Shown here: positions 24,052-34,395 of the stretch, piece after piece | How the letters are laid out: the number at the start of each line of letters is the position of its first letter | How positions within the stretch are numbered: position 1 is the first letter of the stretch | Origin: Pachyseris speciosa | Lineage: Eukaryota > Cnidaria > Anthozoa > Scleractinia > Pachyseridae | Direction: 5' to 3' | NCBI GenBank assembly: GCA_016490735.1 | Contig: JAEMWC010000951.1 | Span: 242,501-306,500 of the forward strand | Length of the DNA: 64,000 nt | Notes under the pieces: generated by a model | The model's database searches: none | What the model was told of the DNA's origin: nothing | Seen by the model: the letters and a program-made list of their open reading frames with translations, nothing else | Translations under genes and position numbers: made by a program

Positions 24052-24160
24052 AGAACTACCGACGGTTCTCGAATTCTTTTTCGTCGTCCAGTATCATCCA
24101 CAAATGGCACTTCCGGCGTTTCTGCGCAAGCGCTAACTATTTTTAACAACAGTGATGCGT

Positions 24161-24690
24161 GTTGTCACGTATGGGAAAATGTCGATTCATCTTGTGGCTT
24201 TTGAAGTCTGAACAAACAATATGTTAAGAGAAGTGTCTATGCGAATGTTTGGAAGTTCAACGGCGAGAAGAAAGTTTTTAACATGAGTAAACTGAACGGC
24301 AGATGGACTGCCGTGTTTCCCCGTGTCTGCTTTAGTAGACAGCGAGTAGTCTCTAATTTTGGCGACGGATTGTGGGGGCACGTGCGCGCGCGAAGTTGCG
24401 AGGAGACGCGACGCGAGGGAAGCGCCAAAAATTAGAGACTACAGACAAAGGGAGTTTGACCTTTCACGGCCGAGTGATTCGAGTGTAAATCTCATATCAA
24501 CAGCAAGAATGACGGCTGTTGTCACGTATCGGAAAACGTCGATTCACCTTGTGTTTTTGAAGTCTGAACAACTAATATGTTAAGACAAGTGTCTATACGA
24601 ATGTTTGCAAGTTCAACAGCGAGAAGAAAGCTTTTAACATGACCAAAATTTAACTCCAGATGGACTGCCGTGTTCCCGTATCCGCTCCAT
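24161..24690. repeat. Direct repeat pair flanking a small inverted repeat
   Basis: GTTGTCACGTAT...CGTCGATTCA.CTTGTG...ATGGACTGCCGTGTT runs from 24161 to about 24325 and again from 24518 to about 24680. Between them GTAGTCTCTAATTTTGGCG (24346) is mirrored by CGCCAAAAATTAGAGACTAC (to 24442). The minus-strand ORFs here are shadows of this pair. Confidence 0.8.
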
Positions 24691-26760
24691 TGAGATGTAC
24701 ATTTTGTTGAATAACTCAAGTACGGGATACCACACACCCCTGAGACTTTGACAGGTAGTTTATTTACTATTTTGCCACAATATCTCAATTTCTGGACTTT
24801 AATTTTTGAATGATAAGCGATTATATTTTACAAATGTACTAGCGTCCCTTGAAACTGTCCAGAAACGTTCCTTTCTTGTGTTTCAAATGACCCTGGATTG
24901 ACGTATTTGTAAACAGTTTCACTCTGCTAATTAATTTTCTACTCACATTTCACCGAGACTCCATTCACATTTATGCGAAAAAATCCAACATCGTTCGATA
25001 AGCGTTTCCTTTCTCAAACAATTATCCATCGAAGCGAAAACAAGTGTGCTTAATTTTTTTTTATTTTTTTTTTGGAATCAATGCACTATTTTTATCATCT
25101 TGCATAACGATAAACCTCTGTGGCCTAAAGGTCATTGTTCCTGCCTGTGACGCAGCTAACCCGGGTTCGATGTCCTTTAGTGGTATATATCACGGGCTTT
25201 ATTTTTTCTGTTTCTCTTTTTCTTGTTCTTTTAGAAATATTTTTTACAAGTGTTATAATTATTGTGCTCAATGGTTGAGCTGTATTTTAGAGGAATATAT
25301 GTTGATAATGGTCTAAAAAAATAGACTCCAACACAAGCTAAACACAATGCGTCCGATGTAAGAAAGACAGACTTCCCTCTATTCTTTTGTTTAGCACTAA
25401 GTTAGGGATACAATACTGTTTTTTGCAAGCCCGGGTTTAGGCTCATTGTAGCCTCTTGTTTTTCTTTTGCGTCACGGTAAAATGCTGTAACACGCGAGGA
25501 GCGAGGAGCGAGCGGCAAAGCCGCGAGGAACGAGGGCGGAGCCCGAGCGAAGAAAAAATAAGTGACTGCGGTGGGATCTTTGATCTGGCGATTTGCCGCT
25601 TTTCACGCCGTTTTAATTGACAGCCCTGCTTTGACAAGTGATACCGCTTCGTCGCAATTTCTCGTGTCTGTCGTGTAGTGTCTCGCTTCTGTAACAAACG
25701 TGTCTGTTCGTCCGTTACTGTTTTGTTCGGTAAGGATTTTTATTTTTGCTGCCATTGGAATTGCCGTTACTAGAGCGATGGTTTCCTAATGAGTCTGGAA
25801 ACACCGAAAAAGAAGGTCGCTCAAAATAACTGAGCGAGGAAGGAAGCGAAAGGGTGAAGAAGCGTCCCAGTATTGTAGAATTTGTCACCGACCTTTCGCA
25901 CGTAAAATAGGGTTGGAGGGCCTACATGACTCCTGCTCGTATATTTGCCGCTTTTATTTCGGTCTTTCGACCGATTTAGCTTCTTGTATGTTTTCAGCGG
26001 GTTAACATGATGATATAGAGGATTTGCATGTTAGTAACTAAAAAGAGCCATTTTCTTAACTGTCGCATACCTTGTATTTTGACCTCAAAGGTCGTCATTT
26101 CTTGGTTATCAACGACTGTGTTGTTTCTGTTTCGCTTCTGTGGTATTCAAGCCCTTTGAGGCATTTTTTCTCGGTAGATAAGACTTTTACCGAATCCGGT
26201 GGCCAATACAGCAAATACATCCTTTCCACTCAAAAGTGACAAAACGGCTTCTTCTTGTTGAGATTTAAGAATCATTCCGCCTGACTTTTCCTCGGCGGCA
26301 AACACGTTTCAAAACATCTTTTCTGTCCCCCATCTCACCTCTAGGCTACACACGAAAAATGGACTCCCTACAGGCTGAGACCTTTTTGTTGACAGATTGA
26401 CGAGTAGCCGACCAATCGGAATTTCCGTTTCGCTGAAACGGGTAATACAAAAGACAATGAAACTTTTTCCTCTCTCCCCCAATCTCTCCTCCTTTTTTTG
26501 CCAGTAATTTGCATAATTTCAACTTTGCGCGCGCCTCGCATGGCTCTGAGGAACAAAGGACGATCGCTCGCGGTCTATAATTTTGAAATCTCATATTTGC
26601 GTTCACGACCCTTTGATCTTGGTCTTATGTCAAACGACAAGTGGCAATGACAACATTGCACGTCCTCTCCAAGCTACATCCCGCAATTTTCCCCGAGCTA
26701 AAAGCCATTATGGCTCTTGTTCTATACAAGATACAATGGATCAATAATTGTACCAGGCTT
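24691..26760. other. No gene recognised
   Basis: Contains the tRNA-like head at 25117 and a GCGAGGAGCGAGCGG-rich stretch at about 25493-25556. Otherwise nothing supportable. Confidence 0.4.
25117..25180 (+). repeat. tRNA-like sequence (SINE head or tRNA pseudogene)
   Basis: TGGCCTAAAGG matches an A box and GGGTTCGATGTCC is close to a B box, 40 bp apart as in tRNA genes. The anticodon arm region CCTGC-CTGTGAC-GCAGC would give GTG (His-like), but one stem pair and the acceptor do not close. Most likely a degenerate Pol III SINE head. Confidence 0.4.
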
Positions 26761-26766
26761 TCGTTC

Positions 26767-27000
26767 ACTATACAGTCGACTCCAGATAAATCGAGCCCTC
26801 GCTAACTCGAACCTCGCGCCTACTCAAACCAATGTTGATTTCCCGTGGATTTCTTTCATACAATTATTGTAATTTTACCCTCAGTAACTCAAATCCTCGA
26901 TAACTCGAACCTCCCGCTAACTCGAAGCAACTTTCATTTCCCTTTAGGTCATTTCGTATATAATTTTACCCTCGATAACTCAAACCACGTTTTTCATTAC
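26767..27000 (+). mobile_element. Pogo/Tigger-like transposon end (fragment)
   Basis: After TATA, CAGTCGACTCCAGATAAATC begins a region with repeated CTCGATAACTCGAACCT-like phrases at 26790, 26877, 26905 and 26970. CAGTCGA-type ends followed by such subterminal motifs are typical of pogo/Tigger elements. The right end is lost in the adjacent microsatellite. Confidence 0.45.
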
Positions 27001-27015
27001 GTGACACTACAAGCC

Positions 27016-27036
27016 AAAAAAAAATAAATAAATAAC

Positions 27037-27080
<44 letters not shown>

Positions 27081-27107
27081 AAATAAATAAATAAATAAAT
27101 AAATAAA
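27016..27107. repeat. (AAAT)n microsatellite
   Basis: More than twenty AAAT units with one interruption at about 27036-27040 and another near 27079. Confidence 0.95.
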
Positions 27108-27665
27108 AACGGCACAGTAGTCCAAAGCATTGAATTCATTCTTAAACAGTCGAGTATTCGTACTTTTTGTATTACAAAAATTGTTCCAGTTCAGTCCAGG
27201 GTCGTACAAATTTCATTGTGATCAAGCTGTGCTCCTTAACGCCTTCTTCAAAATGTCAATAAATTTATGGTGCCCCTTGAAGTGCAGTGTGTCTCCGCGG
27301 TTAACTGCCTTGCCAGTTTTCACCACAGTTCAGACGTTCTCCTTGTCCTTGAGATGTTCTCCTTGTCCTTGTCTAAATGTCTCACAACTTCGCCCTCACG
27401 TTGCATACAAACCGCGTAATTCTCGACAATTTTGCTCGGTTCTGGTAGAGCCTTTTAGCTCCTCTAAAAGCGCTGGGGAACAAACTCGTTGACAGACAGT
27501 TACGATTAAATGAACGCTCCTTTTCGCAATTGCATAAATTACGTTCACAACTGCGAGGATCATTCTTCATTTGATTTCATTTCCGCAGTTCATATATGAT
27601 TCATTCCATATATCATTCACATTCATTTCTTTCACGACAACATATGAACCCATAATTGACCTGCA

Positions 27666-27677
<12 letters not shown>

Positions 27678-27699
<22 letters not shown>

Positions 27700-27750
27700 A
27701 AGCATCGCACCGGTAATCGCGAGGTCACGGGTTCAAACCCCGTTGAAGTC
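27678..27750 (+). tRNA. tRNA-Thr-like sequence in SINE monomer (probably not functional)
   Basis: A box TAGCTCAGTTGG and B box GGTTCAAACCC are intact and the acceptor GCTTCA/TGAAGT pairs. The anticodon loop CCGGTAA would read GGT (Thr) but has C in place of U33. The stem TCGCA/TCGCGA needs a one-base bulge. Its position in a repeated 250-bp unit points to a SINE head. Confidence 0.5.
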
Positions 27751-27921
27751 CTGGATTTTTTTCAGGCTTCTTTTCGCAATTGCATAAATTGCGTTCACAA
27801 CTGCGAGGATCATTCTTCATTTAATTTCATTTCCGCAGTTCATATATGATTCATTTCATATATCAGTCACACTTATTTCTTTCACGGGAACATACGAACC
27901 CACAATTGACCTGCTCCCAAT

Positions 27922-27927
<6 letters not shown>

Positions 27928-27953
<26 letters not shown>

Positions 27954-28000
27954 ATCGCACCGGTAATCGCGAGGTCACGGGTTGAAACCCCATTGAAGTC
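27928..28000 (+). tRNA. tRNA-Thr-like sequence, second monomer
   Basis: Same layout as the copy 250 bp upstream. The B box is damaged (GGTTGAAACCC), so Pol III promotion is probably weaker. Anticodon loop CCGGTAA again. Confidence 0.45.
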
Positions 28001-28130
28001 CCGGATTTTTTTTCAGGCTTTTTTTTTGCAATTGCATAAATTGCGTTCACAACTGCGAGGATCATTCTTCATTTGATTTCATTTCCGCAGTTCATATATG
28101 ATTCATTTCATATATCATTCACAATAAAGA

Positions 28131-28737
28131 AATCGTATGCACGAGTGAAGTACGCGACCGTGCGCGAAAATTGCCTCCCGGACATTGCGCCTCCTCATGG
28201 GAAGCAACTTTCGAGTGCGCTGGCGTGTTTCACTCGCTTTACTACACCTAACGAAAATAATGGACTACTCGCAGTGTGCTTTTGTGCCGAACACAAATAA
28301 GTTTGTCCTAGGAAATGAGTAATTTTGATGCTGGCGTCATTGGCCCATCCATAGTTAGGGTGCTATAATAAGGAAGTAGCCTAATTTCTTTTTCGAAAAA
28401 AAAAATGCATGAACTTTCATTCCTTTCTCGAATGAACTCTATATCAGCGAGATATCATTTATTGTCTTAATAACATGAATTTTTGTAAAAAAAAAAACAA
28501 ACAAACAAACAAACAAACAAATAATCATGAGCTGTTTTGTCAAGGTGCTAAAAAGCTGTTATAAAAGTGTATTCTTTTATCATGTTTCTCTTCGCTGTTT
28601 CTGTTTTATTCTAATTAAGCTTAGATAATACAACAATAAATAAATAAAAATTAAGAGTGTATTGTACATTATCCTAAGAAGCACGTGTTTGCGAGTTAAT
28701 TGTTCAGTGCTTTAAGCTATTTTGTTTTTCGTTTTAG
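28131..28737. other. Sequence upstream of the first Ig exon (intron or gene start side)
   Basis: Contains a (CAAA)n tract at about 28495-28522 and ends in a T-rich acceptor. From about 28523 it is homologous to 47884 onward, before the second Ig exon, so the duplication boundary lies near here. No earlier exon was recognised. Confidence 0.5.
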
Positions 28738-28971
28738 TTTCACCAAAGGTGGTTTTGCCGTGGACAGGTTCTGGGTTTGCGTTCCCGGTAGGATACAAAC
28801 TTTGGTGTTCAGCCATTGGAATTCCTCCTTTAAACATCTCAATAATAAGGAACTCAGCAGTTGTGGCAAATGGGACAAACTATGCAAGCATCCAAATAAG
28901 CGGGTACGGTATCTACAAATGCCGGGCAAGTAACAAGGATGGAGATGACGACAGAGAAATACTGATCAGTG
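28738..28971 (+). CDS. Ig-like domain exon 1 of Ig/CUB gene
   Basis: A 234-bp exon bounded by TTCGTTTTAG and G|GTGAGG, phase 1 at both ends, encodes one Ig-like (I-set-like) domain. The frame reads VSPKVVLPWTG, then the B-strand Cys in KLWCSAIGIPP, and the F-strand Cys in GYGIYKCRASNKDG. These two Cys would form the domain's disulfide. The usual core Trp after the first Cys is absent. The conserved Asp of D-x-G-x-Y-x-C is Tyr here (SGYGIYKC), whereas the paralogous exon 20 kb downstream keeps it (SEDGIYKC). No stop interrupts it. Ig modules of this kind sit in secreted or cell-surface adhesion and recognition proteins; ligand unknown. The next module exon in phase is the CUB pair at 38.3-40.2 kb. 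Confidence 0.75.
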
Positions 28972-29289
28972 GTGAGGAAACCCAGATTGTCTAACTTTCG
29001 TCTTTTACTTCAACTGTTTAAAATGTCTGTTTTTTTGGTAAGTTTTGAATTTGTAAGTTTTTCTTTTTGTTTCTTTTCTTTTTACAATTAATTCATGATG
29101 CAAAAATAGTTTGTTTTCTAGGGAGGGCTTGTTTGTTTTGAATTCTGTCTACCCCAAAGGCTAACTTATAAGCAATTAGTCGTATGACTTTCTGAATGAA
29201 CGTTTGTTGTTCAACAGTGAATGAAAGGTACTAAATAAATTAAATAGCACTCTTCGTGGTGCTACAATCAGGGACAAAAGCAGTTGAGA

Positions 29290-29480
29290 CACTCCGCAAA
29301 AGAAACTGATGTTTTCGTTATACAAGCTAACAGATTCTACCCTTTTAACTTTCCTCGATACAGTGGTGTTCAAAGGACAAATATTCGACAACGATAGGGT
29401 AAATACAAAACAAAAATCCATGCAAGGGAAGATATCTGACAGAAAAACATTCATGCAAATAAGAAGTGAAGAGAAAAATA
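29290..29480 (+). pseudogene. Penelope-like RT remnant in intron
   Basis: TTATACAAGCTAACAGATTC...CTACCC...FLDTVVFKGQIFDND reads as the PLE RT stretch that follows the catalytic motif (F.DT.V.KG..F). It matches the more complete fossil at 49950-50060, at a comparable position downstream of the other Ig exon. It is therefore part of the duplicated block rather than a separate insertion. Confidence 0.6.
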
Positions 29481-30170
29481 TATATTTCCTGCAGAGTGAA
29501 TTGCACTGCCGGGCGGACAAAACTGTACCTGCCCGAAGGACACCTTTGCCGTGGCAGCCACTTAATACGGCAGTATTGTTAGTCCTGGTAGAATCCCCAT
29601 TTCTCTTTAATTATGAAAACGGACATATTCCCCTTTCCAGTCTGATACATTTTGTGCGCAGCAACCTCATCATGGATTCTGGTTGCGAACAGCTACCTGC
29701 TTGATTCGTTTACACTTTAAAGAAAGCGCATACCGAGTTTTGAAAGCCTCGACGTCATCACAGGAAAGCGTTTACAACTGCAATGTATAAATGAAGATTG
29801 TGGACACAGATACGCACACACATACCGAACTGTAACAAAACTGCTATGGTTCTGCTATGGTTTTTGGTTATTGATGTTGCAGGTATCAATTGGTTGTATC
29901 ATTTATAGTCTGCAGTTCAATGTATCACTGAAAGCTTTTTAGCTGACAATTTCTGTATCCTTTATTGTTAAATATACATGAACCGGAAACTCCAAGCACA
30001 GGAGAAACTAGTGTGTAAAAAAGCAAAACTTCTGAACAGCAAACTGAGTGTGCCTTGCGTTTGGGACCTGAAGAATATCTTCAGTTTTCCTTCCTTTTTC
30101 TTCATACATGTAAAACCCCACAGTCATTCATTGTATGAAAAGACAACTGTCATGTAATAAAAAGTGTTTA

Positions 30171-30600
30171 TGATAGCTGAGTTAATCTTTTGTCTCACGA
30201 TTGAGTCACAAAGATATGGATTGCGACGTTTCGACCGCTATACTGGTGGTCTTCATCAGGCGATGGTGTCGACTGGCTGCGTGTGAGTATAAGAAGCACC
30301 GTGGCTGGTGGTGATTGGTACGTTTCGATCCTCGCCTAGGCTGTTGTTGATTGGAGGATTTCGATCCTTGTCGTTCAGACTAGAAATTGTTCCCTCAGCG
30401 GTCCGCTTTGGTGCTGATCGGCTGTTGTGGTGTTTGATCGTGGGCATCCACGCTTCAGGAATTTCAATTCCACTATCCCTGTTAATATTGTTAGGGTGAA
30501 GTCTTATGTGAATAACTTCTTTAACCCTACGGGTGTACCAATGTGGGTCTCGGTCAATAAATTTAAGGTGATTCCTCTCAATTGCATGGCGCATCCTTAC
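30171..30600 (-). mobile_element. Penelope-like element 3' fragment
   Basis: The minus-strand frame from 30594 reads AIERNHLKFIDRDPHWYTRR, VKEVIHIRLHPNNINRDSGI, EIPEAWMPTI. The R..KE.IHI......NRD.G.......W block is the C-terminal part of the GIY-YIG endonuclease in many PLEs. Downstream (lower coordinates) lies the non-coding end with a hammerhead-like core and the terminal segment shared with the palindrome at 23346. RT and the GIY-YIG active site are missing, so it is 5' truncated. Confidence 0.75.
30215..30262 (-). ncRNA. Hammerhead-ribozyme-like core in PLE end
   Basis: On the minus strand the universal core CTGATGA (plus 30253-30259) is followed by a possible stem II (GACC...GGTC), then GAAA (plus 30229-30232) and CGTC. 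Hammerhead motifs are known in the pseudo-LTRs of Penelope-like elements, which makes the match meaningful. Helices I and III could not be confirmed by eye. Confidence 0.45.
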
Positions 30601-30604
30601 TGCG

Positions 30605-31400
30605 CATAATTTATGGCGTCATTTAGTGCGCGCTCGTGCGCGCGTACACTACAAACATGGCGAATTTGCCTTGACATTGACCTTTTTCAGCTGAAATTTT
30701 CCCTTTGTCGTCGTGTTGTAAAGAAACGAGCACGGTGACCCACCATTTTTATTGGTGTAATGTTCTTGTAATAGGCACAGCAAAAACATATTTTAAGGAG
30801 AAAAAAGTTAAATAGTAGAAGTTGGATTATTTATATATAACTGGGGTGAAACTCTGCGTTTGGAGCCAGGAAGGAGTTTGAGATGATGACGAAGTGGTCC
30901 GATTTCCTCACATTATTTGCAAGATCGGTTAATTTGAAATCACAATACTAAAGAAATATAGCCCAGAAAAACAATTAGGCACTAGTTTTCACTACTATTC
31001 ATAGTTTTTGCTACATAATAACAGCTTTCTTCAGTTGTTCATGCTTCGAACATTTCTCGCACAACTCCGTAAAAACACTTAGAACAACGAGTGTGCAGGG
31101 CTAAAACAAGCACGGTGACCCCATCTTTTTATTGCATTTTTTCAATGTCCTATGCATGACTATCAATTGTGCCAAGTCTGAAAAAATCTTAATAGTACAT
31201 CCTTTTCAGGGGAATTACCTTAACTTCGTCCCAGAGCGGATAATGTCCGGTCACGTTGCTGAAACGGAGGAGGATTGGGTTCGAGCAAGCCGTATGTCTC
31301 TATCGTGTTCCTTAATCCGTGTGTTTATTATATAAATACTGATATTTACTCACAGAAATGACAGTGATGAAAATATCGTTTTGTTTTTAGTCATAGCTAA
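30605..31400. other. No gene recognised
   Basis: One weak direct repeat: GAGCACGGTGACCCACC at about 30729 and AAGCACGGTGACCCCATC at about 31109, both followed by TTTTTATTG. Nothing else supportable. Confidence 0.4.
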
Positions 31401-31408
31401 TCAGCGAC

Positions 31409-31476
31409 GCGAACGATGAAACTTCACTAGTGAAAAATCATCGTTCGCGGTTGAACGGTGTTTTTCACTAGTGAAA
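31409..31476. promoter_or_regulatory. Palindromic CACTAGTG pair ahead of Crypton-like ORF
   Basis: GCGAACGATGA (31409) pairs with TCATCGTTCGC (31438-31448) around TTCACTAGTGAA. A second copy, TTTCACTAGTGAAA, lies at 31463-31476. Two copies of a 12-14 bp perfect palindrome 40 bp apart and 60 bp before the ATG could be protein-binding sites or an element terminus. Inference only. Confidence 0.35.
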
Positions 31477-31538
31477 AGTGATCATTCGAGAAACTACGTC
31501 ACCCTCGAAAACCTGAAAGCCGCCCTTTTATTTTCAAG

Positions 31539-31999
31539 ATGTCGGAAAGGTTTCCGCACGCCGATTCAGTTGACAATTGTATCACTGAACAAGAGAGCAA
31601 AGCCACCTTGCAAAAAACACAACGAGATGTAAAACTTTTGCAAGCCTGTTTAGAAACTAAGAATGAAATTAGAACCGTTAAAGACATTCCTGTAACGGAT
31701 TTGAAAGAATATTTGTGTGATTTTATCATTTCGGTCAGAAAGAAGACGGCAAAGACTACGAGCCTTCTTCGCTCCGAAGTCTATTGACAAGTTTTGAACG
31801 ACATTTGAAGATGAAGAACTACTCTGCCAGTATCACGAATGACCTCGTATTTAAGAAGACAAGAAAAGTTCCCTTATCCAAACTGAAAGAGGTAAAGGAA
31901 AAGGAAAGGAAAACCGAAGAAGCGAAGGTTGCCAACCGAAGCGTTCCACGACGGAAGAGACGGAGGCCATCGGAGGACAATGATGACGAGAAAGCTTGA
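31539..31999 (+). pseudogene. KIAA1958/Crypton-like recombinase N-terminal fragment, frameshifted
   Basis: Starts MSERFPHADSVDNCITEQES and continues with a Lys-rich helix, then IPVTDLKEYLCDFIISVRKK. This D.LN..L..F...VRKK layout is the N-terminal SAM-like domain that precedes the tyrosine recombinase catalytic domain in Crypton-derived proteins. A frame change near 31740 is needed: the next phrases DGKDYEPSSLRSLLTSFERH and LKMKNYSASITNDLVFKKTR lie in the other frame, which runs to a stop at 31997. The protein then ends in a short basic tail (RSVPRRKRRRPSEDND) without any catalytic domain, so it is an internally deleted, inactive copy. Confidence 0.6.
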
Positions 32000-32829
32000 C
32001 TTAAATAAAAGTAGCTTCTATATTTTTCTTTTTTGTCCTTTTGATAAAATTTTGAAAAGAAAATGTAAACACTTTTACGTCTTTGAGTGAATAAACTCGT
32101 TTCATCGTGTACAAATTTTGAAAGATGTTGAACCTTTAGTCCATGGGCCCGACCAGATTTTCTTACCACTTAAAGGGAGAAATAGTGACATGTACCAATT
32201 TAAAGACTAACTCAAGTTGATTTAGAATTTTGATGATAGCAATTTTGAGCGGGCAGCTTTATTGTACTTTTTTTAATTTAAAAAAAGTGGAAAATAGCGT
32301 CCTCAGTATATGAAAACTAGACCTTACAGAGAGAACAAAGTGCCAGAGAAGAAACGATAACCATTGAACGCCTACTAAATCAAATGAAAAGATGAAATAT
32401 AATTTCTTTTTTTCGATGCTACCAATAAAGAACAAAAACCACTTTAAAAAATCGTTTTGTAGCGATTGTGCTGCTTGGGCTCCTATCCTGTCTGCCAGTT
32501 GCCGAATTTTTCCTGTCTCGCTAACGGATTGCATTGTACTGAGCTGTGTCAGTTACAAGAGTGTACAAACCAGCCTGAGGAAGCTACAGAGGATTTAACC
32601 GCATATGAGTCTGATGTTGAATGTGAAGATGATTGAGCTAAAGTACTCTAAAGGCTCTCGCGGTGCCTTGCTCATTAGTTGTTGAGTTTTTTAGCAATGT
32701 TACTGCCTGTCACTAAATAAACTAAGGCTCGATCACTAAATGAATCAAGGGGGTTAGTTTCTAATAAAAGAAACTGCGGTGCTCCGCCGGTGGGAGAAGG
32801 GAGGGAGGGGGCTGAAACATGAAAATCTG
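32000..32829. other. No gene recognised
   Basis: AT-rich. TTTAGTCCATGGGCCCGACC at about 32137 with ACTTAAAGGGAG resembles the reverse complement of 33985-34045, so an older TIR element may enclose the PLE fragment; evidence is thin. Confidence 0.35.
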
Positions 32830-33620
32830 GTTTTTCAACAATGAACTGACCACCGTAAAGGGATTCGAAAAGCTGGCGTTTCGAGCATTAGCCCTTCGAC
32901 GGAGCGAATGGAGGACATATGGGTTGTGTATGGTTTATATTCATAACATGGAGCTACGCTATTGGTGGTGACAAGATAACGTGAAAAACAGGAATAAATT
33001 AATTGAATGAAAAGCGCTCGTTGATACCGTGGGGATTAAAAGTGCCGATTTGAAAGATAAGTTTTTGTTCAAGATTTTTACGGCCTTTCGTGGTACCTTG
33101 ATGTAGGGAAAGGCCGGAGATCGACATATGTTGTTTGGAATAGCTAGGAAGATTAAAATGCCGGGTGACTGGTTTGAATGCATCTTTGTCATCTTTCTCA
33201 ACATCACGCAGATATTCTCGGAAATGGTGACCTAGTCGTTTTCCTGTTTCGCTGATGCATAACTTTTTGCATAATGTACAGCTTATGCAATAGATAACAG
33301 TTGCGGAGGTACACGTGAAGCGATCAGTGATCTTGACAGATCGCTTAGGGTCCGATATTTTGTGAGTGTTTTTAATGAAAGGACAAGTTTTGCATCGCGA
33401 GCGCGAGCATTTAAAGGTGCCAGGATGCTCAGTTATTTGGAATGCTCTTCCAACTAAAAAGTTACCTACATTTTTGTCGTGTTTGAATGAAGTCAGTGGT
33501 GGTTGCGAAAAGATTCTAGCAGATTCTGGATCATTTTGTAGCATTTTAAAGTTATTAAGAATGGTGGCTTTAACTGGGTTATTATGCGGATGAAATGTGC
33601 GGGTGAATGAAAAAAAAAAA
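32830..33620 (-). mobile_element. Penelope-like element fragment with GIY-YIG endonuclease
   Basis: The minus-strand coding part is followed (lower coordinates) by a non-coding end carrying a decayed hammerhead-like stretch (GGGCTAATGCTCGAAAC, minus strand, at about 32875-32895). The 5' limit is near 33620, where a poly(A) run interrupts the frame; the RT domain is missing. Confidence 0.8.
32999..33544 (-). pseudogene. PLE GIY-YIG endonuclease domain, degenerate
   Basis: An open frame of 181 codons shows the Cys-rich finger before the nuclease (CSRSRCKTCPFI), then VIYCISCTLCKKL, SETGKRLGHHFREYLRDVEK, DAFKPVTRHFNLPSYS. In active PLEs the nuclease reads Y-[IV]-G-E-T-G-R-x-L at the first half; here the preceding Tyr and Gly are Cys and Ser (LCISETGKRL), so the active site looks damaged. 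The catalytic-helix Arg (R of HHFREY) and following Glu-type positions remain. Role in the family: nicking target DNA for primed reverse transcription. The frame extends upstream to about 33600 (HPHNNPVKATILNNFK) and is truncated there. Confidence 0.85.
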
Positions 33621-34089
33621 ACGTTGTCAAGTTATTGACGAGGTTTTCTAAGGGAGTTTAACACTTCTACAGAAGCGTCAAACGTATCGAAAACATTCGA
33701 AAGATTGTTGCTATGGCAACCAAGGTATGTTAATTCTTGTTAATTTTCTTAGTAAAATGTTATCATAATGCAATTTTGCATTTAAATCAGCAGTAGAGCT
33801 CAAAATATGCATGAAACCACTATTTTCATCAACCAATTTTGGATAGTTGGCTCATATTTTGTGTCAGTGATTACGCCAGTTAATCATGTGATTTTGATAT
33901 TAAAGCTGGCCATAAATCATTGCTATCATATATCAAACTAAAGTTTAAGAATTAATGTTTAAGAAAATGTCTCATAGCACTGCTCCCTTTAAGTGTTGAG
34001 CATTAAATTTCAAATTTTTAGGTCTTGGCCCATGGACTACTTGGAGTGAAAGTTTAAACGGTGCGACTGTAGTAACATATTAACTTGTT
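33621..34089. other. No gene recognised
   Basis: AT-rich sequence. Ends near GGTGCGACTGTAG (about 34060), which resembles a pogo/Tigger-type terminus. Confidence 0.35.
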
Positions 34090-34395
34090 TCTTTTTTTTT
34101 TCATCCGCATCCTGTGTGAATATTATATGAAATAAATCATACATGAACTGCGGAAATGAAATCAAATGGAGAATGATCCTCGCAGTTGTGAACGCAATTT
34201 ATGCAATTGCGAAAAGAAACCTGAAAAAAATTCAGAACTTCAACGGGATTTGAACCCGTGACCTCACGATACCGGTACGATGCTCTAACCAACTGAGCTT
34301 TGAAGCCACTGACGTTGGGAGTAGGTCAATTATGGTCAATTAGGCTTCTTTTCGCAATTGCATAAATTGCGTTCACAACTGCGAGGATCATTCTT
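34090..34395 (-). mobile_element. tRNA-Thr-like SINE monomer, minus strand
   Basis: Reverse complement of the 27.5-28.1 kb monomer: the GAATGATCCTCGCAGTTGTG body, then the tRNA-like part, then GACGTTGGGAG. A further plus-strand body piece (CTTTTCGCAATTGCATAAAT at about 34351) abuts it, making a head-to-head arrangement. Confidence 0.8.
34236..34307 (-). tRNA. tRNA-Thr-like sequence in SINE (probably not functional)
   Basis: On the minus strand: A box AGCTCAGTTGG, anticodon loop CCGGTAT with GGT, and an intact B box GGTTCAAATCC. The anticodon stem is imperfect. Confidence 0.45.

Larger units (their letters stand above)
27519..28130 (+). mobile_element. Tandem dimer of a tRNA-Thr-like SINE monomer
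   Basis: The phrase CAATTGCATAAATT.CGTTC appears at about 27527, 27778 and 28030, giving a unit of about 250 bp. Each unit holds a tRNA-like segment, a TTTTTTCAGGC stretch and the ACTGCGAGGATCATTCTTCA body. Homologous monomers occur at 34.1-34.4 kb (minus) and 36.9-37.4 kb. Confidence 0.8.

Noticed and set aside
27678..28000. Functional tRNA-Thr gene cluster
   Set aside because: C at position 33, imperfect anticodon stems, and embedding in 250-bp repeated SINE units argue against normal tRNA genes.
29309..29704. 131-codon ORF as a gene
   Set aside because: Its only meaningful part is a PLE RT remnant; the rest is a chance extension.
32137..34047. Larger TIR transposon enclosing the PLE fragment
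   Set aside because: Only weak similarity between AGTCCATGGGCC/ACTTAAAGGGAG blocks at the two ends; not enough to define an element.
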